NCBI RefSeq assembly: GCF_004379255.2
Contig: NC_056036.1
Location: 4,030,001-4,094,000, forward strand
DNA length: 64,000 bases
Reading direction: 5' to 3'
DNA from: Salvia splendens
Taxonomy: Eukaryota > Streptophyta > Magnoliopsida > Lamiales > Lamiaceae
The notes under the pieces are model-generated. The model saw only the letters and a program-made list of their open reading frames with translations, ran no database searches and had not been told where the DNA came from. The translations under genes and the position numbers were made by a program. This document shows, piece after piece, positions 23,563-37,574 of the stretch (positions are counted from its first letter, which is position 1; every line of letters starts with the position of its first letter).

Positions 23563-26500
23563 ATGGCCAACTTATCTCATTCTGAATCGAGACGATTATA
23601 TTCGTGGTGGTGGGATAGCCACAACACCCCAAAGAACTCAAAATGGCTCCAGCAAAATATCACAGGTATAAACTCAACTTTTGTGTTGATGGAAATTATG
23701 GATCTCTGTGTCTCTTTTGCTTAGTAGAATGATGGATGAGAATATATGGCGCCGTGCAGTTGCATTTCTTCTTCTGAGGCAATGCACTTCATGAATCATG
23801 ACTTTTGGCTTCACGTTTTTGTTTTTGATCATCTTATAGGATTTACTTTGTACAAGTTTCTTCATACCATCTAGTGATGCTTGTTAAAAGCAGTGGTGTC
23901 TTTTCTCATTTTGGTATATGTTATTTTTAGTAGTGATATTGAAAGTAGTGGTGTCTTTTCTCTTTTTGGTATATCAAATCCGCATTTATTGGTTGACAGA
24001 TATGGATGGCAAGGTTAAGTGCATGATCAAGCTCATCGAAGAAGATGCTGATTCCTTTGCTAGGCGGGCTGAAATGTACTACAAGAAACGCCCCGAGTTG
24101 ATGAAACTGGTCGAGGAGTTCTACCGTGCCTACCGTGCATTAGCTGAAAGATATAACCATGCAACGGGGGAGCTCCGCCATGCTCATCGAACAATAGCAG
24201 CAGCATTTCCTGATGAAGTTCCTTCTGAACTCGTTGATGAGGGCGATGTGGATTGCATGCTTGAGAACACACAGGTGAATTCTCCGTCTGATCAGAACGA
24301 ATCTGATGGAGCTAAGAAAAAGAGCGGATTAAAGCAATTAGAAGAGATGTTTGGATCCAATGAAACATCGCCTCAAGATGCTGTAGTGCAGCTGTCTACT
24401 GAGAATCAGAATCTCAAAGATAAGATTCTTAGTGAGACTGAGAGAGCAGGAAGCGCTGAAATTGAAGTTTGCAGTTTGAAGAAAACGCTTGCTGATATGG
24501 AAGTCGAAAAGGAGAGTATCCTGCTTCAGTATCAGCTATGCCTCAAAAAGCTGCTGGAGATAGAGGGGCAGCTGCGTCATGCGCAATTGGATTCAACGAG
24601 GCTCAGTGAGAAGGCCGGTAGAGCAGAAACCGAAGTTGAAACTTTGAAGGAAACCCTCATTCAGTTGGAGTCTCAAAAGATTGCTGAAATGGTGAAAAAT
24701 GAAGAGTATTTTGAGAAGATATCTCATCTCAAGGCTATGACATCTCGCATGCAAGAAGATATGAAGATCCTTGACACCAAAACATTTGCAGCGGAGAGTG
24801 AAGCACAAACGCTGAAAGATGAAGTGTTGAGATTAGAGCTTGAAAAGGAAGCAGCAGCGTGTAGGTACGAGCAGTATCTCGGAAAGATATCGGAGTTGGA
24901 GAACATAATCTCAACTAAGGAAGATGAGACAAGGATGCTTAAGAAGCAAGCAGAAATGGCTGAAAGCGAAGTTTCAAAACTGAGAAAGGCCGTTGCTGAT
25001 CTGAGCAAGGAGAAAGAAGCTTCTGCTCTCCAATACAAGCACTGCTCAGAAACGATATCCAAGCTTGAGAGAGAGTTATCTAGCACAAAAGATGAAGTTG
25101 AACGCCTTAACCATGAAGTCTTGATTGGAACTTCGAAGCTCAGGACTACTCGAGAGAAGTGCACTCTGTTAGAGATGTCTAACCAAGCATTGCGTGTCGA
25201 GGCTGATGATCTGGAAAAGGAGATTGCAATGAAAGATCAAGTGCTCTCAAGTAAGCAGGAGGTGCTCGATAAACTTCAGTCTGGTTTGCAAGATGAGAGC
25301 ACCCGGCATGCACAAGTTGAGGCCACTCTTGAGGCTCTGCAGAATCTTTACTCTCAGTCCCAAGATGATCAGAGAGCTCTTGCCTCGGAGCTCAAAGAGA
25401 TGCTTCGGATGCTAGATGACACGGAGGCAAGCAAACGTGGTTTGGAGGAGGAGCTTAAGAAGGCTAGGGATGAAAATCATAGTTTAAGTCAAACTTCGCT
25501 CTCTTCAGCTGTGTCTATGGAGAATATGCAAAATGAGATCCTTAGTTTGAAGGAGATTAGGGAGAGGCTCGAAAAGGAAGTATTGCACCATATGGGCGTA
25601 AGCACATCCCTTCAGCATGAGATTTCATGTTTGAAAGAAGAAATTGAGCACTTGAACAAGAGCTACCAGGCTTTGGTTGAGAATGTGGAAGCAGCAGGTC
25701 TCAACCCGAAATGCCTTGGGACTTCAATGAAGAGCTTGCATGATGAGAACTCGAGGATTAAAGAGATGCAAGAAGAGGACGGCAGGGAGAAGGAGATTCT
25801 CCTAAAGAAGTTAGAGAGCATGAATGAAATCTTGAAGAAGAAAGTAGCAGCCGAGAAGTCCCTCTCAGACTTGAATGGTGCGCTGGAGACGTCACGCGAC
25901 AAGGTGAAGGCACTGCAAGAATCCTGCCAGCTCCTCCGAGGAGATAAGGCCACTCTTGCTACTGAGAAAGCTTGTCTTCTATCTCAGTTGCAAGTGATAA
26001 CTGAGAACATGAACAGTTTAGTGGGACAAAATGCTGTTCTTGAGAACTCGTGGTCTGCAGCAAAAGTTGAGCTCAAAGGCTTGAGGGAAAAATCAAAGGG
26101 ATTAGAGGAGATCTGTGATTTGCTCAAGAATGAAAGGTCATATCTTTTGTCTGAAAGGGACAGCTTGGTTCTTAAGTTGGAAAACGTGGAGAGTAGACTT
26201 GAAAGCCTAGATAAGAAGTTTACGCGATTGGGAGAGAAATATGCGGCCTTAGAGAAGGAGAAGGAAGCCATGCATTCTCAAGTGGAAAATCTCAAGGTGT
26301 CGTTAGGTGAGGAGAAGCAGGAACGAATAGGTTCGCAGCAACTAAGTGAGATGAGGATGGCTGGACTTGAAACCGAGATCCATCTCCTGCGAGAAGAAAA
26401 CAAATGGAAGAAGAAAGAATCAGAAGAGGAACTTGAAAAGGCTACGAAAGCACAGTTTGAAATATCAATCTTTCAGAAATTCATTCAAGATATGGAAAAC

Positions 26501-29337
26501 AAGAATCACTCCCTCATAATTGAGTGCCAAAAACACCTAGAGGCGTCTAAATTGGCCGATAAAGTGATTTCAGAGCTCGAGAGTGAAAGCCTTGAGCAGC
26601 AGGTGGAAGCTCAGCTCTTGTTGGATGAAATTGGAAGGCTGAGGTCAAGCATATCCCAAATTTTCATGGCCCTCGAAAGCAGTCCAGATTGTGCACCCGA
26701 GGACAATGGTGAGAGTGAGCAATCTTTGGTGCATCAGATTATTGGAAGTGTTGAAGATATGAAATCTGCCATCTCCAAAAATGAAGATGAAAAGCAGCAG
26801 CTCTTTGTTGAAAACTCGGTTCTGGAGGCCCTCCTTGAGCAGTTACAGTCCAAGGGCATGGAGATCGAGCTGCAGAAGCAGCACTTGGAACAGGATGCCG
26901 AAATCATGGCCAAGAAACTTGCCATTGTGAACAGTGAAAAGGAAGAACTCTTAGAGATGAACAGACAGTTGAAATCAGAAGTGAGCAATGGTTATCAGGC
27001 TGCTTTCGTGCTTCAGGCTGCTCTGGCAAGTCTCTGTGTTCGACAAGGTGATCTGCAAGCGGCTTATAATGCATTACACGAAGCACACTCTCGAGCAAAG
27101 CAGGAAAGTGCATGTTTGCTAAAGAAGTTCTCTGATCTGATGGAGGAGAAACGTAGAGCGGATCAGCATAACGATGATATACTCTTGGAATTATTGGCAA
27201 ACGCCAATCAGTCTGCCATGTTGAAGAGCTTTGTAGCAGAGAAAATTGTGGAGTTGAGATCGCTACTCGAAGATCTAAACAATCAACATGAGGTGAACAG
27301 TGGCCTTGGAAGAGAAATGAACGAGTTAGGGGGAACGCTCGACCTACAAAAGGCCGAAAATCTAGCCCTCAAAGACGCTGTTTGCAGCTTGGAGCGTGAG
27401 ATCCAAGAAATCAGAGAATGCAATGTTCAAATGAAGCAGGAGATAGCAAGTAGTGCAGAGAGCTTAATTCGGACCAAGACAAAGCTCTTTGATACAGAAA
27501 TGCAGCTTGAAGCTACTGAGAAGCTTAACTCGACATTATTCACGACAGTAGCTGAGCTGAAGATCAACGTTCATAGGTCGCAGCAAGAAACAGAAGATCT
27601 AAAGAAGAACGAGGCCCGTCTCTCTGAAACTAATTCCACTCAGATGAAGGAAATTCAGAGCCTTTACAAAGTCAAAAAGAACTTGGAGTCTGAACTTGGT
27701 CTACTTCATCAAGAAATCGAAGAAAATGTTGTGAGAGAGCAGACACTTAGTATTGAGCTCCAAGGAATGAACAATGAGTTTGAACTCTGGGAAGCCGAAG
27801 CAGCTACTTTTTGTTTTGACCTTCAGGTCTCTTCTGTCAAAGAAGTTCTGTTAAAGAATAAGGTTCAGGAGCTCACTGGGGCATGCCAGAATCTTGAGCA
27901 TAAAAATGCTGAAAAGACATCGGAGATTGAACAAATTAAAGGAATGATTTGTCTCAAGGAGAGTGAAATCAACGGACTGAAATCCCAACTTTCAGCATAT
28001 GATCCTGTCATAGCTTCCCTAAGAGATGATATAACACTCATAGAACACAATGTACTACGTCGTTCTAACCTTAAAGCAGCACACAGTCAAGAGACAGAGG
28101 TAATATATCCTTTTCTTGCAAGTAGATTGAATTTTCCATTTCTTCAAGTTCAAGAAATTTACTATGTACAGTTTCCTTCCATTATTAGCAGTTTCTGGAA
28201 TTTGCCATTCCTAGTGAAGCCACATCTCAGATGCCTTCAGAAGATCAATCCCTTCATAGTTTGCAGAATTTGCAGAAGAGAGTTAAGGTAGTCGGAAAGT
28301 TGATGGAAGACTTGAACAAACCTGTTTCACAGAGAAGATCCAATTCGAAGAGCAAACAAGGACCAGTGATGAGTGAGGTTGACCACCCGAAGATGCAGCC
28401 CAACTTTGGTAGAGATAAGCATGAACGCAGCAGCAAGAAAGCGTATCCAAGTGAGCTAAATGACTCTCCCAAGTTGCAGAAAACAAAAGCCAAAGCCTCA
28501 GAATCACGAAATATGATGCTAATGAAAGATATTCCTCTTGATCAAGCCTCTGATAACTCATATAACTCCATGAGGAAGACGGGGAATGCTGGCTCTGATG
28601 ATCTGATGCTTGAGCTGTGGGAGACTGTCGAGGATGGGAACAGAGATAAAACAATTGGGGAATCTCTTAGCATATTGCGCAAACCAAAGGGAAGGGACAG
28701 AGTTTATGATCAATTACTACCATCCACTGATTCAGATATGGAGAAAGAGTTGGCTGTGGATAAGCTGGAGCTCTCATCTAGATTCACCGAGCCTAGTCAA
28801 GAACTCAACGACAAACACATCCTCGAGACACTTGCCTCTGATGCTGAGAAGCTGGAATGTCTCCAGGTGGCACTGTGCGACTTGAGAAGGAAACTGGAGG
28901 CGAGCAAGAAGAGTAGAAAGAGCAAGAATGTCGATTTTGGAGATGTTAAGGAGCAGTTGCAGGAAGCAGAGGACACATTAGTGCATCTGGTTGATTTGAA
29001 TGTTCAGCTAGTGAAGAACATAGAAGATTGCCCTCCTGAAGAAATGGCGTCTCCGAGGCTGAAAGAGACAATGAAGACGTGGAGAGTCAAGGTGATGGAG
29101 CAAGCTGAAAAGGGGTCCGAGAAGATCAGCGTGCTGGAACTAGCCATGCAAAAAATTCAGTTTGTGCTATCGAAGGTTGAGGATGAAAGGAAAGGCAGCA
29201 ACAGATTCTTGAGGAGCAGAGCTGTGATTTTGAGGGACTTCATTAACAGTGGAAGGAAGAACAGTGGAAGGCGAAAGAAGGGCCCGAACTGTGGGTGTTT
29301 CAAGCAATCAGCTAGTATAAACAGAAGCCGTTATTGA
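23563..29337 (+). CDS. NET1-like: NETWORKED1-type actin-binding (NAB/KIP1) coiled-coil protein
   Basis: Three coding exons: 23563-23665, 24000-28099 and 28231-29337, all in frame, giving 1769 residues, close to Arabidopsis NET1 proteins. The N-terminal NAB (KIP1-like) actin-binding domain covers about 8-88: [20 protein letters not shown], then [20 protein letters not shown] and the [24 protein letters not shown] end (here with N for D). The splice inside the domain after NIT is the family's usual one. The rest is nearly continuous heptad coiled coil (about 170-1400) and a basic cysteine-containing tail ([12 protein letters not shown]). NET1 proteins link actin to the plasma membrane and plasmodesmata. 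The 131-bp last intron is not a multiple of three, so retaining it would truncate the tail. The upstream ATG in the intron-retained reading is not used because the WWWDSH exon is essential. Confidence 0.95.
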
Positions 29338-30336
29338 GTTTTGAATTTGTCTGAAAGGCTGATTCTTGAATGGTGTTGGTAGGTTTATTATTTCTATCAA
29401 GTTAGTTGAAACAGACTCATCTCTCCTAAGTTGAGAGGAACTGTAATAACTAGATGCTCAGTTTGTGTATTTTCAGCTCATTATTATGTTGGTGTTAGAA
29501 ATATTTGTGTTTCATATGCAAGAAACCCAGTTTGGATCTTCAATTTTTGTCTTCAATTCTTGTCTTTGATGCTTGATTGTGTATGTTATTGTAGAGACGT
29601 CTTCAATAGCTCTATATCTAGATTTCTAATGTATATTAAGCTTAGAAAATGGAAGGAAAACTTAGACAAAGAATTATGATCCTATTTTTTTAAGAATATG
29701 AATAATCACTGGATATTAATATTTATGATTTATATTTTCGATTACTATGCTTTTATATGCATCTTTGATCTATTATTGGCCCCTTCAGTGTAGATTAATG
29801 ATTTCTATGCATTTGTAGAATCTTTAATTTACTAACTGGTATAATGGATTAAATGTATAGCTCTAATACGTTTACTATAGGAATGATAAACATAAAATAA
29901 TACTTATAGCTTGAATTAATTAAATTATACTCCTGTAATTCTAGCTTCGCTAGTGGAACCCCAAAAATATTACTACAATTGCCACCAAATTTTTGAGATA
30001 GGTGCAGTTTTAGGAATAATAAATAAATTTGTTATGTTCATAATAAAAAAACAATATATCACTCTAGTTTACACACCAATTAAACAAGAAAAACTGATTA
30101 ACAATGTAAATAATGTAGGAAACTACTAGTAATATGAGAGACACAAATGTATCAAAAGAAAGTTGCTCTATAACGAAATATCAAAATTGAGTGCCGAGTA
30201 CGAGTATTCTGAATGAAAACTTTCCTACCCGTTAAAACAAAATCTCATACAAGAATTCCAAAACCAATATTGTACCAATTTCAAGATAAAACAAAATAAG
30301 TAACAGAAGATGCATCACAGAGACACAAAGGCCATT
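29338..30336. other. Convergent intergenic spacer; no gene seen
   Basis: This 1-kb AT-rich stretch lies between the 3' ends of the NETWORKED1 (+) and RPS3A (-) genes and should contain both 3' UTRs. No terminal repeats or conserved coding sequence were recognised. Confidence 0.6.
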
Positions 30337-32743
30337 TTAGGCACCAACAAGTTCAGGTGGCTCAGCAACTGGCTCCTCAGCTGGCCTATCCAATTTCGAA
30401 CCAATATCTTCAGTGTAATCTCCATGAACCTACACAACAAACACCCATGAAACATTTCAAACTGCACTATCTTAATTTCAGTTAACAGAGATTCCAAATA
30501 ACCATGACAATCAAGATATTTCAAGGGGGCAAAGTCAAAGTGCTCATTTCAGTCGTCTGAAACAGAGAGAAAGTATACGTATGATTTATTAAGGTTAAAT
30601 TGTTACGGTTTAGGATTATATTATAAAACTAAGAACATTCATGATAGAAAGAAACTGATCTTACCTCCATCAACTTGCCAAGATCAAATTTTGGTGCTTT
30701 CAAGATCTTAACCTTTCTAATATACACATTCTGCAACGGATAGATGCTTGAAGTAGCCTTCTCAATTTCTTTCCCAATGGACTCGGGAATGAACTTCTGA
30801 ACCAATTCCTTCAGATTGCAGGACTGTGCTTGGTTAACCATAATCTCCCGCATCTTCCTCCGAATCTAGAAATTTAATAGCAAAATATTAAGTACCAAAG
30901 CTTGATAACCTATTGATGGTCAATAATGCTCCTACCATCCCAGAGAGAGGTTCATCAAATTTGATGGGATGGACTTTAAGAAATTGAAGGCAAGTGTGTG
31001 ATGAATGGAGAACGGGAAGTGATTGGATAAAGGGTAGCACTTTGCTATAGTGTTAGTGGTGGTGGCCATGAGTGGTAAGTTGATAAACAGAATATGATTG
31101 TTGATGTGGGACATACCAAAATAGTAGAAATGAAACTTTCTCTGAGCAGGAGGAAGTATGAAGCTGTAGATTTCATAGAGTCCAATACAAATTAAATAAC
31201 AGTATATGGCAAATTTGTAGGTATGCACCTGGCGAACTTGGCTGCCCTTTGCATAACATGTGACCTTCTGCTGGTTCACGCGCTTCTTGGTGAAGGCAAT
31301 GCAGAACATCCTCAAAGTGTAGGCATCAGTTGTCTTCACATCAATATGAGCCTCAATCAGTGATTGCCTTTTCCTCACAAGTGATCTCAACTTGTCTGTC
31401 GTGAAGTCCATACCCTACAAATTACACAAGAGAATGGCAGAAATATTTATTAGCAATTAAGAATGTACTCAAAACACAAATCAAGAAGATCAGCCAGGGA
31501 CACCTCCACCACAAGAGAATAGCAGAAATTTATATGTGCATACCCAGAAGTTAGTGAGGACATTCTTTCCCTGAACATCTTCTACTCTCAAACGGATCTT
31601 TCTGTAGGCGTGATCCTCGTCACCTTGAAGATCAGCCAAGGATGCCTCTATCACACGGTGCTTGAGACCTTCTGAGGCAATCTGATAGGAAACAAATTGC
31701 TATTAGCAAACAAACAAGAATATAGGCTAAATGAAAAGAAATACACTCTGCAGAGGCTGGTCATATCTTTGAGATAACCATTAAGGTTTACAGAAAATGC
31801 ATAGACTTCCTGTCCCTCAGATCATAATCCATAACACTTATTGCTTCCCAAGATTATTATTATTGTATGATCACTTTGTCTGAGAACAGTTCAGGATAAA
31901 GAACTCATCAAAATACAATCTTATCTTTATAACACAGTTAAGGCATAACAGACGTTTGCCAGTAACAAAGAGCAATGTATGTATAGTAACAACAATATAT
32001 TGAACTTGGGTATTTCTTGAGGTCCATTGATTCTTCAAGAGCCAACAAAATGTATATTTTCGAAATTCAATCATGCAACAAAAAGTGGAAAACGTTGCTT
32101 TGCTAGAAACCAAGACAACCATGTAAATCAAAAGCAAAACATAAACGTAACAGGGTTGACAAACTACAAGTTCAACTATGCAATGCGCTTTTAACATCTG
32201 GAGCAAATTAATGAATAATTAAAACACATACATTGTCAATTCCACTAGGATCATAAACATTCAAATAAAAAATTAATACAGAAAACAGGGTAACAATATA
32301 ATCCATAGAGCGAAAAAAAAAAGGAATAAAAAACGCACTTTGGTACCCTGAGTACGGGTAATTAGAGTTTTCCCAACGTTCTTGTTGCTGAAAACTGAAG
32401 GAGCTTTGATATCATACCACTCCTTCTTTGCAAATGGATCGACGCTAAAAGAGCAACAAAATATTTAATTAGCATAAACTTCAACAATAGATAAAATTCA
32501 TAGATTTATCAAATGCTTCAAATTGGCGGACGAAATTGAAAAAAGAGGTAGGCACTCACGCCTTCTTCTTGCCTCCCTTCTTTCCCTTGGAAATCCTCTT
32601 ATTCTTTCTGCATCAAATAAAAATTCACCAATTATCAAACATCAAACATTCAAGACATCAGCAATTCCGCATATTCTACAAGAAAAGAGTGTAATGCGTG
32701 GTTGTATGGGTAGAGAGAGATGGGAGAGATACCCGACGGCCAT
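30337..32743 (-). CDS. RPS3A: Small ribosomal subunit protein eS1 (40S RPS3a)
   Basis: Seven exons read right to left: 32743-32733, 32607-32560, 32444-32339, 31681-31544, 31414-31229, 30865-30665 and 30429-30337. All have GT-AG borders and the product is 260 residues. It begins [19 protein letters not shown], then [50 protein letters not shown] and [20 protein letters not shown], and ends in an acidic [15 protein letters not shown] tail: full-length eS1. The protein is part of the 40S platform near the mRNA exit and is needed for small-subunit assembly and translation. The tiny first exon (11 nt) ending after MAVG is typical of plant ribosomal-protein genes. The upstream DNA has three site II-type TGGGCY words. 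No damage seen. Confidence 0.97.
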
Positions 32744-32808
32744 GGTGGAAGAGCTGCTGAGGGAGAGCGTGATTAACCCTTGTTTTTGGTTTAAATAAAG
32801 GGCTGTTT

Positions 32809-32872
32809 TGGGCTTTATGCCGTTGTAATGGGCTTTCTTATATCAAGTTTCGTGAAATTAAAATATTGGGCC
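32809..32872 (-). promoter_or_regulatory. Site II-type TGGGCY cluster in RPS3A promoter
   Basis: TGGGCT at 32809 and 32829 and TGGGCC at 32867 lie 65-130 bp before the RPS3A start codon. Such TCP-bound site II elements are known in plant ribosomal-protein promoters. No clear TATA box is visible. Function is inferred from motif and position. Confidence 0.5.
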
Positions 32873-32917
32873 CACTACTTTAAGGCCTAAAAGTAATTGT
32901 TCGAATAATCATATTAT

Positions 32918-33553
32918 CAGGGATGTTAGTGCAGCCGCAACGGGTGAGCTGACCCGAATAGCCTGCCAAATTTATAGGGTTAGAGTTGAAAAATTCTAGC
33001 CCGATAAAATTACATCCCGATTAACCCGCAACCCACTAGGGTCAGATTCGAAAACCTGATAAAATTCTTATTGTTCAATTTATTTGACTCCTAATTCAAC
33101 ATCTCATTAATTATTTTTATAATATAGACAACTGAAAAAATAACTTTTAATTTATATTAAATATATTAATTATATATTAATTTTTTATTAATATAATAAT
33201 ATATACATAAATTAGAAACTTCAAATTCACTAAAAAATTATTTAAATTTATAAACATGCTTTAAATATGTTTATGTTTCATTTTGCACATGTTTATGTTT
33301 GAGTTTAAGCATACATCTCAAATTTGTCATAATTAAATATTTTACCTTTTATAAATATAACTAATTTTCATAATTATTTATTGGATTGATCGCATGTTAA
33401 TCTTATGAGTAGCAACTCTATTAACCCGATGGCCAAGCCCAAAACCCGAGCTTTTAGGGTTAGGGTTAAACTTCATAACCCGAAAATTATAACCCGATTA
33501 ACCCTAACAGGATTGGCCCGAAACCCGCTGGACCGACCCGATTGACATCCTTA
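32918..33553. mobile_element. hAT-type MITE, 636 bp, upstream of RPS3A
   Basis: Ends CAGGGATG and CATCCTTA (inverted TAAGGATG), flanked by the exact 8-bp duplication CATATTAT (32910-32917, 33554-33561). The interior is rich in AACCCGA/CGGGTT words near the ends and AT-rich in the middle. No transposase. It begins only 175 bp from the RPS3A start codon. Confidence 0.88.
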
Positions 33554-33691
33554 CATATTATCATGTCATCTAAAATAGACATAATAATTTTTTTCATTTT
33601 CAAAATATATTATTTTGAAGATAAAATGCTTATTAATTATTATTTTGACATGTCAGATGTCATCTACAAATAGCAGTTACTAAAAAATATA

Positions 33692-33921
33692 CTCCCTCCA
33701 TCCTAAAATAGTTGAATCTTATTCTTTTTTTTTTGTCCTAAGGTAGTTGAGTCTTATTCTTTTTTTGTAAAAAAATTATTCACTTTCTTACTTTACTCTC
33801 TCTTCACCTTTCTTACTTTATTCCCCCCTTATTTTACTAGCTCTACTTCAACCTTTAACAAATTAATTTCTTAAATTTTGTACTCAAAAGAAATGTCTCA
33901 ACTACCTTAAGACAGAGTAAG
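33692..33921. mobile_element. Stowaway MITE, 230 bp
   Basis: CTCCCTCCATCCTAAAATAG at the left and its diverged inverse (CCTTAAGACAGAGTAAG) at the right, with TA flanks (33690-33691, 33922-33923). Confidence 0.82.
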
Positions 33922-36900
33922 TACTATTTTCCGACAGCTAGGAAGAAATAATTCGCCCTTTGCTTTACCTAATTTGTAAATAACATAAACTACACAAGTG
34001 TTATTCATATAAAATTAATATTGTAAACGGCCATGTGAGTTTCCGGGAGAGTTAATCTCAAGCCATATTTGGATCCCAGGTCCGGTTTCACTTCACTGTG
34101 CTCATATGTTTTACTGTTTTTGTTATATAGTAAAATTTTGGAGGTGCATTGCAACCATGTAAACCTTTTTTTTTCTTTTTAAAAGAGTTTTTAAAACTAA
34201 ATTTTAATATTTGCTTCACGTTGGGTGTTATTGAATTTTATTTTTATGATGCATGTGAACGAAACAATTAGGATGCATTATTTATTTTATGATATACTCC
34301 TACTCTATTGTTTTAATCATGAAAATAATTTTAAGAAATAAATAGTGTATGTGGCGACTACTTGAATCTTGAGTATCATAACCCAATTTTATACCTTATT
34401 CTATTGCAAAACATTTGTTACACTCCTTGTCGAGTGTACCCATTTGAATTGAATTTTTTATTTTATAAGACCATTTCATCTTATTAAATAAAAACTTTGC
34501 ACTATCTCCATCATTCTCACATCCCCACTTCAAAAATAGCTATGGGGAAGGGACCAATCGATTTTGATGGAAAAATGAGACAGGGACAAAATGTATCAAG
34601 TTATAAATTTAAAAAACATGAGTTTTGTTCAAATTTTAGCTTGGGTGGAAGACAAGATGCAATGTTGCCTTAACACTATTTATTTGATTTTCCCCATGTA
34701 ATGATCATGGCATGATCCTCGTTTTGATTCAAATGACACTCATTGGAATCTTTGATTAAACGCACTTCCAAAACCCATGATGGATTATATTTTATATCTC
34801 ACATTGATGGATCGTACTTGTTTAGAAACCATGAAAATTTTCGACCTTTTTTACTCGATTCCTTTAATAGGAAATGTTAGGCAATATTCCATTTCATTGT
34901 CCCTCGACAAAAAATGAATCCTTACAATATTGACCTTATCTTAAGTGACATACCCTATATCTATTGAAGATGTCGGCATAAGTAATTACAATATTGTTAT
35001 CTTATTGAAATTTTCACATACCAAAATTGGTATGTCCAATTTTCAATAACGATATTGTATCAAATTTATCTTGTAAACGTATTATAATTCGGTATATTGT
35101 ACTTTTATGCATCCCATCACTTAGGCTAAACTAATGAATGAGGGTTTAGTTTTAAAATTTCAAGAATAATTATGATTAGTGCACTAACAAGATTAGAAAA
35201 ATCAGCCCTCCTAACCTTTTAAAGCTCGATTCCAATTGTAAATACTTAAGTTTATGCTCTATATATAACAATGTAATGTACTACTACCCGTTTTTCGTTC
35301 ATTCTAACCTCTTAGCCTTTTCTTAACAAATTTGCATTTTTATTCATAATATGTGCACACGTAGTATTTTCTCAAATTATATTGATAATAAAAAAATCTA
35401 AATTTTTTATTAATTTTTAACAAAATATTTTCCTTAAATTATTTCGAATGAGTAAAAATTATGGTGGGAAAATTCAAAATAAAGTACTAAGTAAATGTGA
35501 AAAAACGAACATGGGCCTACCAAATTGACACCTCAGGTCCACTTAGAACTGGTAGCATGTAGGAGTATTTACTTCGAAAAATAGGAGTTAAAAAAGATTG
35601 TAAAGCCTATCATAGGTAGCAACTATATTCCTTCTTCTAAAATTATATTTTTAAAAACTCAATTATTACCCATACAAAAAGGACAGCAAAAATAATACTA
35701 CTAAATACATATGAACAAAAATATTAGTACTATTATCGAATAGAGAATCCAAATTGATAAGATTTTAGAAAAAAATAGTAACTAATGTATTCCGACAAAG
35801 TGAAGTTATTTGAGATAAACTCAAAAGTATCAATCAATATTTTCTAGAATCAAAAGTATAGTATACATCTTGAATTAAATGAGGACGCGTATTCCAGCTT
35901 TGAAATTCAATTTTGAGACCCACATTCCAATTAATACTGAATTTTGTAATAACTCATTCATCACCACTCAATTCTATGTATTAATAACTCTTCCCATTTC
36001 CTCTCGCTCTCAAGTACTTCCATGGCCCCTCCCTTAATAAATTTTATATTTGGATCAACCTAAATGTGATTGTATTGTATGATTGTATCATTTCGAGTTT
36101 CGATTCTTAAACAAGTACTCTCTCTATAAGTTTATTTTAAAACTAATAGATACAAGTGTGACTCACTCCACTCAGATATTATTTAAAACTAATATAACAT
36201 TTCAATTCTGTGTATTAAAATTATCAACACAAAGACATATTTATATCAATACAATACGTAAATTTAAATATCAACACAAAAACATAAGTTTATCAACACA
36301 AGAAGATGGATAAATTTATGTCTTTGTGATATTTTTAACATACAAAATTGATATTAGTTATTAGTTATTACTGTAACTTAGTTATTATTTGATCACGCAC
36401 TCGACTTTTTAAATTTGATTCCTAAATAGTTATGGCGCAATCATAATTTATGCACACTTAACATAACATAGACTGCAAACTCCACGACTTCTATAAAAAA
36501 AAGACTTAGCATTCCAGCACTCATCAATACTTTTCCTAAAATTTTGCATTTTATTATTATGTTATATAAACCTTTACCTTCCTCTTTTTTTCTGATACGA
36601 AACTATATAAATGTGATTATGGGTTGTTGGTTGGGGCCTAACGAGAAACCAATGCCACCGCTGTCATTTTTTCAAAATAAATATTATTCCTTTCCATAAT
36701 CATTAACATATTAATCAATGTAGGTTTTGATGATGACGATATTATGATTCTGGCTCTTATGCTGTTTTTAGCATGCATTAACAAATAATCTAAAGCTAAA
36801 AGGCTTTCCAAAATAGTTCGTGTTCACGGTTTGCATTGAGCATAACAAATCAAATGTGTTTTTACTTAGAAGTTTAACTCATCGAAAAACATATGGCAAA

Positions 36901-37574
36901 ATTCGGTTTTCTGTTGAATTTTATTGTGGTTCCAACTTCCAACATTTTTCTTTACTCATTTTTCTTGTTCTGATCATTAATCAACGTACCTTTACCGTTA
37001 TTTCATAAGATTTTGTTTTTGAGAGATTTTATAAGTTTTTCCTAGATTGTAATTAACCTTAGTAATTTGATAGAGATATATTTATTTGTTTTATTTTATA
37101 CTTATATTATATTGCTATAATAAGTTAATAACATTAATTACATATACATCGTAAATTGCTGCTTTTAGTAAGATTGATTAACATACGTATAGGACAATCG
37201 TATTGTACCAATAAAAAATCATGCAAACCAAAGTAGTATAATATAAATATACTACTATACATCCAATAAAAGTTTAATTTCAACGTATATGGTAAAAGTA
37301 AAAAGTATATATACTCAATACTAGTACTTATTATTTTTCCCTCATATAAATACTCTCGATTATAAATAAGTATTTATGACACTCTCGGTCATGACTCGTG
37401 AATTAAATTTATTTGAGTATTATCATAAATATAAATATGGATACAATACTTTTTTGCTATAATTCAAAGTGGAGTACTAATTAATTACTCTGGTGTAATA
37501 TGATTATAGATTTAAAAATAGTTGTAATTCACAACAAAGAATACCTAAAATTGTGGCGAGGAGAATTACGTTTA
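33922..37574. other. 3.6-kb AT-rich intergenic region; no gene seen
   Basis: Very AT-rich, without a recognisable conserved coding sequence, RNA gene or complete mobile element. The longest open frames are about 75 codons and unlike known families. Some stretches may be decayed repeats. Confidence 0.55.

Noticed and set aside
24060..28050. Several minus-strand open frames under the NETWORKED1 exon
   Set aside because: Antisense shadows of a long coiled-coil exon; Ser/Phe/Leu-rich with no domains.
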